DNA from: Flammeovirga agarivorans
Lineage (GTDB): Bacteria; Bacteroidota; Bacteroidia; Cytophagales; Flammeovirgaceae
DNA length: 64,000 nt
Direction: 5' to 3'
NCBI RefSeq assembly: GCF_012641475.1
Contig: NZ_JABAIL010000016.1
Coordinates: forward strand, 31,902 to 95,901
A program made the translations under genes and the position numbers. Under the pieces are notes generated by a model. It was not told the origin of the DNA. It made no database searches and saw only the letters and a program-made list of their open reading frames with translations. Below, in pieces: positions 59,551-64,000 of this stretch (position 1 is its first letter; every line of letters begins with the position of its first letter).

Positions 59551-60654
59551 TCAAGGATTTATTTCTTTAGAAGTCTCCTTTGTTAAATGCTTAACAACAA
59601 ATAGTGTAATAAAACATTTATGTAGGCTGTTATAAGAATCTACATCTACTTCTGTTTCCTGAAGCATCTCTTTCAAGTCCTCTTCAGTACCTCCATAGTA
59701 CTTAAATGCAGTAGACAATTTTTGATACACATACTCGTCATAGAATTCATGCAATTCTCCATACACCTCAGAAAATAGTGTCATAGCACATCTCACATTC
59801 TCTGGGTTATCTATGTTTACAAAATAAAGGTCAAAGTACTTATTGTAAATGTATAGTGTTTTGTCTTTAATGATTTCATTCACTACCAAGTCATACGAAT
59901 TGGCTAACTCTTTATCTTTCACCATAGACGGAGTAATACCATGAAGACTTTGTGCATCCGTCCAATCACTTAAGCCATACCGTGCTTTAGTGAACATGTT
60001 AAGGTGTATTACTCCATTGTTGTCTATGAGTGAAATTTGTAATGCTGAATTAGGGTACTCGTCAAGTCCTGTCGTAGCAGTTTCTAACACAAAGTACTCT
60101 GCTTTATTTATTGCTTCTCTGTTGAACTGAAAATCCTCGAGAATTTCTTTTTGTCTAATTACACTTTGTTCGGCTTCTTTATACTCCTCCTCCTTTCTCT
60201 TTTCTAAAGATTCTCTCTGTTTAGCGGTTTCTTTCATCGCCTCCTCATACTCTTTGTATAGACGTTTTTCCCAAGCTCGGCTACCATTTTCGCTTCTTTT
60301 CACCCTCTTCTCCAGGTTATCCTTTAGAGCTTCAGTCAAGTTCTTCTTTTTGATAACAGACTCAACATTAGACTTTAAGTAGCAATGAAAGGTTGAACCA
60401 CCCATACCGCTCCTTTCTCCATCTCTCTTTAAGTACTTCTCTTTAAAGGATTTTGTAAATCCAAGATCATACACCTCTTGGGCGCTATAGAAATAGAGCT
60501 TACAATAGTGTTCGAATAAGTTACGCTCATAAGTCAGGGCAGGAAAGTACTTAACGGGATTTTTATCATAATCCTTTTTCGCTTTTTTTACTTTACTGTC
60601 AGTCCCCAACTTTAGAGCCTTTTTAAACTCAGGATATACAAGAAAATATTTCAT
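59551..60654 (-). CDS. DnaQ-fold protein with degenerate exonuclease site
   Basis: 367 residues. Residues 1-180 are a basic, coiled-coil-rich domain. The rest follows the DnaQ plan: VLETATTGLDEYPNSALQIS, HGITPSMVKD, NKYFDLYFV, YNSLHKCFITL. But motif I reads ExA instead of DxE, and motif III has Cys where the last Asp should be, so catalysis is probably lost; only FD of motif II is kept. It may serve as a binding module or decoy. Confidence 0.78.
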   Translation of the reverse strand: MKYFLVYPEFKKALKLGTDSKVKKAKKDYDKNPVKYFPALTYERNLFEHYCKLYFYSAQEVYDLGFTKSFKEKYLKRDGERSGMGGSTFHCYLKSNVESVIKKKNLTEALKDNLEKRVKRSENGSRAWEKRLYKEYEEAMKETAKQRESLEKRKEEEYKEAEQSVIRQKEILEDFQFNREAINKAEYFVLETATTGLDEYPNSALQISLIDNNGVIHLNMFTKARYGLSDWTDAQSLHGITPSMVKDKELANSYDLVVNEIIKDKTLYIYNKYFDLYFVNIDNPENVRCAMTLFSEVYGELHEFYDEYVYQKLSTAFKYYGGTEEDLKEMLQETEVDVDSYNSLHKCFITLFVVKHLTKETSKEINP

Positions 60655-60720
60655 GGATGCACATATTTAAATTTTGATTTAAATATACTCTCAAAGAACG
60701 TAAGCTAGATACGTTCAAGT

Positions 60721-61197
60721 TTAAGATGCACTTTTTTTGCTATATCGTTCCCTCCTTTTCTTAAGATATTCCGCATAACGGTTTGGGTCTGATTTTAGAC
60801 GTTCAATAAATCGAATACTACGTTCTCTTTTCTGCTTTTTACTCAAAGAACTATCATACCGCTTACTGGCCTCCTTCCGCTTTTCTCGGTAGATGGGGTC
60901 TGTAGCATATCGAGTTCTATGGTACTCCTGCAATCTCTCTTTTGTTGACTGCTTTGCATAATAAGTTTTCTGATAAGATTCTCGCTTTTCAACGTATTCG
61001 GGATTAAACTTATTTTTTTGGTAATACTCCCTAGCTTTAAGGTTTCTCACCTCTCGGTTTTCTGCATTGTACTTTTTCTGATAGATTTTTATTTTCTCTT
61101 TTTTACAAGGATCACAACACTTGTTTCGGCCTTGGATTGGAGAATTACACATATCACATCGTCTAGTCTGTACATCACTATGTTTGCTTGAATTCAT
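60721..61197 (-). CDS. Zinc-finger plus basic KYR-repeat protein, paralog 1
   Basis: 158 residues. Two Cys pairs (CDMCNSPIQGRNKCCDPCKK, about 14-33), then tandem basic helices with repeated Tyr-Arg-x-Lys units (KKYNAENREVRNLKAREYYQ). Related in plan and sequence to the protein at 62512-63165. Probably binds nucleic acid; function unknown. Confidence 0.72.
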   Translation of the reverse strand: MNSSKHSDVQTRRCDMCNSPIQGRNKCCDPCKKEKIKIYQKKYNAENREVRNLKAREYYQKNKFNPEYVEKRESYQKTYYAKQSTKERLQEYHRTRYATDPIYREKRKEASKRYDSSLSKKQKRERSIRFIERLKSDPNRYAEYLKKRRERYSKKSAS

Positions 61198-61321
61198 GGT
61201 AGTAAGGCAAAGAAGAAGTTACGCTCCCCTTCTCTGAGTAAAAGTTATGATAGTTAGAACTATAAACTAATGATAAAGTCAGTTTATAAAGAAAAAAAGT
61301 ATAGGGTGTAATATAAGAAAA

Positions 61322-61351
61322 AACCCCTTTATACAATGCATAAATGGGGTT
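61322..61351 (-). terminator. Hairpin terminator
   Basis: AACCCC/GGGGTT (61322-61327, 61346-61351), stem extended by TTTAT/ATAAA with one bulge, then T6 on the minus strand. Ends the 62413-61406 operon. Confidence 0.85.
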
Positions 61352-61405
61352 CTAATTAAAGCTAGCTTTCTATTTAGTGCTTTTTAAAAAGTCTTATCTC
61401 TATTC

Positions 61406-61846
61406 TTAGTTATCAAGGTTTTGAAGTTCTCTTTTTACCTCTCCTAGTACAGGATGATCCTCAACGTCATTACTAGTCGCGTCAATTCTCATATTCTTGA
61501 TAAGTGTCTGCGATTCTCCTAAATAATCCAAAAACTTTTCATCACCAATTATATCCTCTTCTTGCTCCATTGAAAATTCTTTAACAATACCCTCAATGTT
61601 TTTATACTCTAAGATTAGATACTCTGCAATTGCATTAAGGACTTCGGTCATTAAAGTTTCTGTTTCTTCTATTACGTCTCCGTATGAAATATCAATACCT
61701 ATTTTTGTGCCGTCACTAAGGGTAATCGCACTGATTTCTCCCCCTGGCCCTGTTGCTTTTGGATATTCTCTTGTAGCGTACTCGTCAATAGTCAAGTCTT
61801 GATTAGCTGCATAAAGTAGTACCTGTTCTTTTGTTTTTAAAATCAT
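61406..61846 (-). CDS. Unknown acidic protein with the RHH regulator
   Basis: 146 residues, acidic, alpha/beta (ISAITLSDGTKIGIDISYGD; LMTEVLNAIAEYLILEYKNI). Follows the RHH gene by 24 nt, in one operon; a partner protein is possible. Not recognised. Confidence 0.68.
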   Translation of the reverse strand: MILKTKEQVLLYAANQDLTIDEYATREYPKATGPGGEISAITLSDGTKIGIDISYGDVIEETETLMTEVLNAIAEYLILEYKNIEGIVKEFSMEQEEDIIGDEKFLDYLGESQTLIKNMRIDATSNDVEDHPVLGEVKRELQNLDN

Positions 61847-61870
61847 AGTAATTCCGTATTTAAAGTCTAC

Positions 61871-62413
61871 TTATTTACTTTTTGAAAGCTCTTCAGCCAT
61901 CTCAAAAACATTATCTTTCTCCCAAGCATCTGTTATCCAAAGGTTCAAAGCGTAAGTTTCTGTAGCCGATAATTCAGCTAGTTTATTGCAAAGGCTTTTA
62001 ACATCGATTTCCCACTTGTCACCAAGGTTTTCGTATGTTTCAGCATCTTCAATCTCCATAATGATATATCTAATGTCTGTTAGTGTATGTGCAGGATCGT
62101 GTGTTAAACCCATACCTCCATCATTTTTTACATCAAGAATTGCACAGAGTTCATTTTTCTCAAATTTCCCTTTTAGATTATTCAAGGCTACTTGATTCAA
62201 CCTTTCTAACACACGAAGCTGTGAGGGTACTTTATACATACGAGTGCCAAACTCTTGAGAATCCTCGGCAGCTGGGTTGTTGATAATAGGTGTCATGTGA
62301 TTATGAAACCAAGCAATTAAGTTAGAAACCCCTGTTCCTTTTTTCTCAAAGTACTTCTCTAAGAAATCACTTACTTCTTGACTTACTCTTACGGATATTG
62401 ATACGTCTTTCAT
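61871..62413 (-). CDS. Ribbon-helix-helix regulator
   Basis: 180 residues from ATG 62413. The start MKDVSISVRVSQEVSDFLEK and following GTGVSNLIAWF form a ribbon-helix-helix DNA-binding unit; the rest (60-180) is an alpha-helical, acidic domain. Its promoter carries several TGTAAT half-sites, so it is likely self-repressed. Confidence 0.72.
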   Translation of the reverse strand: MKDVSISVRVSQEVSDFLEKYFEKKGTGVSNLIAWFHNHMTPIINNPAAEDSQEFGTRMYKVPSQLRVLERLNQVALNNLKGKFEKNELCAILDVKNDGGMGLTHDPAHTLTDIRYIIMEIEDAETYENLGDKWEIDVKSLCNKLAELSATETYALNLWITDAWEKDNVFEMAEELSKSK

Positions 62414-62432
62414 CTTATTATTATTTAGTTGC

Positions 62433-62500
62433 ATTACAAATGTAATACACATGTAATAATATTACAAGCATTATGTAATCAAAATGATTTCGATATGTAA
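62433..62500. promoter_or_regulatory. Promoter with operator dyads before the RHH gene
   Basis: Minus strand: TTG (62467-62465), 20-nt spacer, TACATTTG (62444-62437), an exact promoter match. The dyad ATTACAAATGTAAT (62433-62446) covers the -7 box and a second pair, ATTACA...TGTAAT (62461-62479), covers the -33 box; more TGTAAT half-sites lie at 62452 and 62495. Confidence 0.8.
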
Positions 62501-62511
62501 TAATTATGCTA

Positions 62512-63165
62512 TCAAATTAACTTGTCCGATAGTTTTCTGAACTTTGTTTTTAAGTAATACTCCCTCCTGTATGCTCTATCTTTTTCAAGCAATACTGGAT
62601 CAGATTTTACTTTCTCTCGTCTCCTTTTAGCTTGCTCCCTTCTCATCGCTTTGTACTCTTCGGTATCCTTATTCTTTTCTCTATATTTTTTCCCCGCAAG
62701 AAGCTTTCTTTCCTTAAATTCTGCATCATTTGCGTATCTGCTATTAGTACGCTCATTTATTTTATCTTTATTCTCACGCTTTGTCATGTATTTTTCTTGA
62801 GACTTTTTTCGGTTTTCTCTATACTCTTGGTCGTCAGAATGTCTTTGGTGATAGTCGCGCTGATAAGCATTTATTTTCTCCCGATTCTTTTTAGCGTATT
62901 GTTTATGGTACTCTTTGAGGTACTGCTTTCTTTCCTCCGATCTGTTTATACAATTCACCTGGGACTCTCTCCTTTTTCGTCTAAAATCAGGATCGTCCGC
63001 ATTAAGGTGATACTGCTCTCTTGCGTAGTCCCTAATTTTCTGTCTATTTTTTTCGCGGTATTTTGCTGTATACTCTTTTCTTCGACTGCTCTTACAAGAA
63101 GCACAGATACGCACCCTTGGTTCTGTTATTTCAGTATCACAGTATTTGCAAGTTTTAGTTGTCAT
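62512..63165 (-). CDS. Zinc-finger plus basic KYR-repeat protein, paralog 2
   Basis: 217 residues from ATG 63165 (MTTKTCKYCDTEITEPRVRI). Cys pairs CKYC and CASC (about 6-25) precede at least five basic Tyr/Arg/Lys helical repeats (KYREKNRQKIRDYAREQYHL and similar). Longer version of the 60721-61197 protein. A plus-strand frame opposite it is a shadow. Function unknown. Confidence 0.74.
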   Translation of the reverse strand: MTTKTCKYCDTEITEPRVRICASCKSSRRKEYTAKYREKNRQKIRDYAREQYHLNADDPDFRRKRRESQVNCINRSEERKQYLKEYHKQYAKKNREKINAYQRDYHQRHSDDQEYRENRKKSQEKYMTKRENKDKINERTNSRYANDAEFKERKLLAGKKYREKNKDTEEYKAMRREQAKRRREKVKSDPVLLEKDRAYRREYYLKTKFRKLSDKLI

Positions 63166-63415
63166 AGTAAGCTTTTTGTTTAAGTTTAATTTGCTTTGAC
63201 TCATTAGAAGTCTTTATTTTTCCGTCTTTAATTATATAGTACAAGGACTCCATGTAGATTAACCTCATAGCTTCCATCAAAGTATTACGGTATGCTAGAT
63301 AGATCAAGTTCTTAGACCTAAATAAACAGAAGTATTTAGAGGGGTGTTTGGTAGACTTAATGAGAAGTTTACCCATAGAGACATTCATGTTATCTTCTGA
63401 CTTTATTGGTCCCAT
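63155..63415 (-). CDS. Small basic protein, unknown
   Basis: 86 residues: basic, aromatic (HPSKYFCLFRSKNLIYLAYR; MRLIYMESLYYIIKDGKIKT). Overlaps the start of the paralog-2 gene by 11 nt and follows the S24-like gene by 9 nt. Not recognised. Confidence 0.65.
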   Translation of the reverse strand: MGPIKSEDNMNVSMGKLLIKSTKHPSKYFCLFRSKNLIYLAYRNTLMEAMRLIYMESLYYIIKDGKIKTSNESKQIKLKQKAYYDN

Positions 63416-63424
63416 AGTATTAGT

Positions 63425-63736
63425 TTAAACTTTATGTATTCCGTACATAATCTTACCCCAGCTGCTAGTTTCTCTTTTTTCGATGACATTTGGAAATCTA
63501 TAATTGATTCCATTTTTGCCTCGTTGCATTACTTTAAATTCACCAGCTACAATGCCTAAGAAAAATTCTCCGGCTTTAAGATTATTTTTGTTCCCTTTAC
63601 TAATAACAAATATATCGTCTTTTTTCATATTCCAAGCATTTATGTCAATACTCATGCGTACAAAAAAAGTATCATTTCCCCTTTCAATTATATCATCAGC
63701 GGAAACTTTTAACATAGATTCGGGTATTTCGTTCAT
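63425..63736 (-). CDS. UmuD/S24-like protein without catalytic residues
   Basis: 103 residues. The order DTFFVRMSIDINAWNMKKDD, then IFVISKGNKNNLKAGEFFLG and GEFKVMQR matches UmuD/LexA peptidase folds (FFVRVxGDSM, GDxLIVDR, VKR), but the nucleophile segment GDSM reads IDIN and the VKR lysine is replaced. It should not self-cleave. A structural or regulatory role is inferred; family call is from pattern only. Confidence 0.6.
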   Translation of the reverse strand: MNEIPESMLKVSADDIIERGNDTFFVRMSIDINAWNMKKDDIFVISKGNKNNLKAGEFFLGIVAGEFKVMQRGKNGINYRFPNVIEKRETSSWGKIMYGIHKV

Positions 63737-63768
63737 CTGTATTTATGGTTATTTATTAAACAATGATA

Positions 63769-63776
63769 CAAATGTA
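63769..63776 (-). promoter_or_regulatory. -7 element before the S24-like gene
   Basis: TACATTTG on the minus strand, with a TTTG at about 63794-63797 (17-nt spacing, slightly short). It shares ACAAATGTAA with the RHH operator dyad, so the same repressor could act here. Confidence 0.55.
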
Positions 63777-63938
63777 AACAATAAAAATTTAGGCAAATAA
63801 AAAGAGAGGAAAAATCCCTCTCTATTTATAATAAACCCAAAAACTATTCTTTTATCCTTGTGTTTCTTTATCAATAACCTTAATACTGTAAATCTCAACC
63901 TAAAATTGCAGTCCGTAAAGTTTTTTGTAAAAAAAAAA

Positions 63939-63958
63939 GCTGCACCCGTAAGTACAGC
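63939..63958 (-). terminator. Terminator of a transcript entering from the right
   Basis: GCTGCAC/GTACAGC (63939-63945, 63952-63958), then T10 on the minus strand. A frame reading HSESLK and stopping at 63980 suggests the end of a gene beyond the right edge. Confidence 0.75.
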
Positions 63959-64000
63959 CCTTATATGAAGCGTTATGCGTTATTTCAAAGACTCTGAATG

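Noticed and set aside
62632..63183. 183-residue plus-strand frame
   Set aside because: It lies opposite the basic repeat protein and its hydrophobic composition is the expected antisense of Lys/Arg codons; no leader signal.

Overview
The window reads as most of a tailed double-stranded DNA phage, probably a phage-plasmid, of a Bacteroidota host. Evidence for the host group: the DNA is AT-rich, start codons lack Shine-Dalgarno sequences and have A/T-rich leaders, several promoters match the Bacteroidota form TTG-N20-TAnnTTTG (clearest before the replication initiator at 51876-51906 and before a ribbon-helix-helix repressor at 62437-62467), and there is a Bacteroidota-style lipoprotein. No tRNA, rRNA, CRISPR array or insertion sequence was recognised. 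Both ends cut through genes or transcription units, so the replicon extends beyond the window.

Layout. 1-8911 (minus strand): head morphogenesis, running from the large terminase through two small genes, folE and thyA, to the portal, a Gln/Pro-rich scaffold candidate, an N4-gp56-like major capsid protein and two further genes, the last cut by the left edge. 9.1-12.1 kb: a plus-strand orphan gene, a 391-residue gene unusually rich in GCGC, and about 0.7 kb of strand-asymmetric DNA without a convincing gene. 12.4-20 kb (minus): many small unknown genes, a RadC/JAB protein, a lipoprotein and a C5-cytosine methyltransferase. 20.0-25.2 kb (minus): a tightly overlapping operon with queC, a dpdA-like transglycosylase and queD, a GNAT-like gene and four unknown genes (one a 55-residue membrane peptide), preceded by a RuvC-like resolvase, a SpoVS/Alba-like protein and a 41-residue basic protein. 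Together with folE this is a 7-deazaguanine DNA-modification pathway; queE is not seen. 25.3-44.8 kb (minus): replication and recombination, with a Cas4/RecB-type nuclease, a MoxR ATPase plus VWA protein, a UvsX/RecA recombinase, family A DNA polymerase, TOPRIM primase, DnaB helicase with DnaC-type loader, and a UvsW-type helicase.

45.0-50.1 kb (plus): a four-TM protein, about ten small accessory genes and a second C5-methyltransferase, with a perfectly paired cloverleaf sequence at 46448-46506. 50.2-51.2 kb (minus): a lysis cassette (M15 endolysin, Rz-like protein, holin-like protein). 51.5-53.3 kb (plus): a plasmid-type origin with six iterons on a 22-bp period followed by a Rep_3 initiator. 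53.3-55.9 kb: an apparently exported TPR-CHAT protease that abuts a convergent tyrosine recombinase. 57-64 kb (minus): small regulators and unknowns, including a DnaQ-fold protein lacking catalytic residues, two related zinc/basic-repeat proteins, an RHH repressor with operator dyads in its own promoter, and an S24/UmuD-like protein lacking its catalytic dyad.

A 12-nt box, CACACAAATATT, recurs just upstream of start codons across the window, on both strands, and several copies directly follow a hairpin. It is the main unexplained expression signal. An orphan copy leads a structured leader in front of the DNA polymerase gene.
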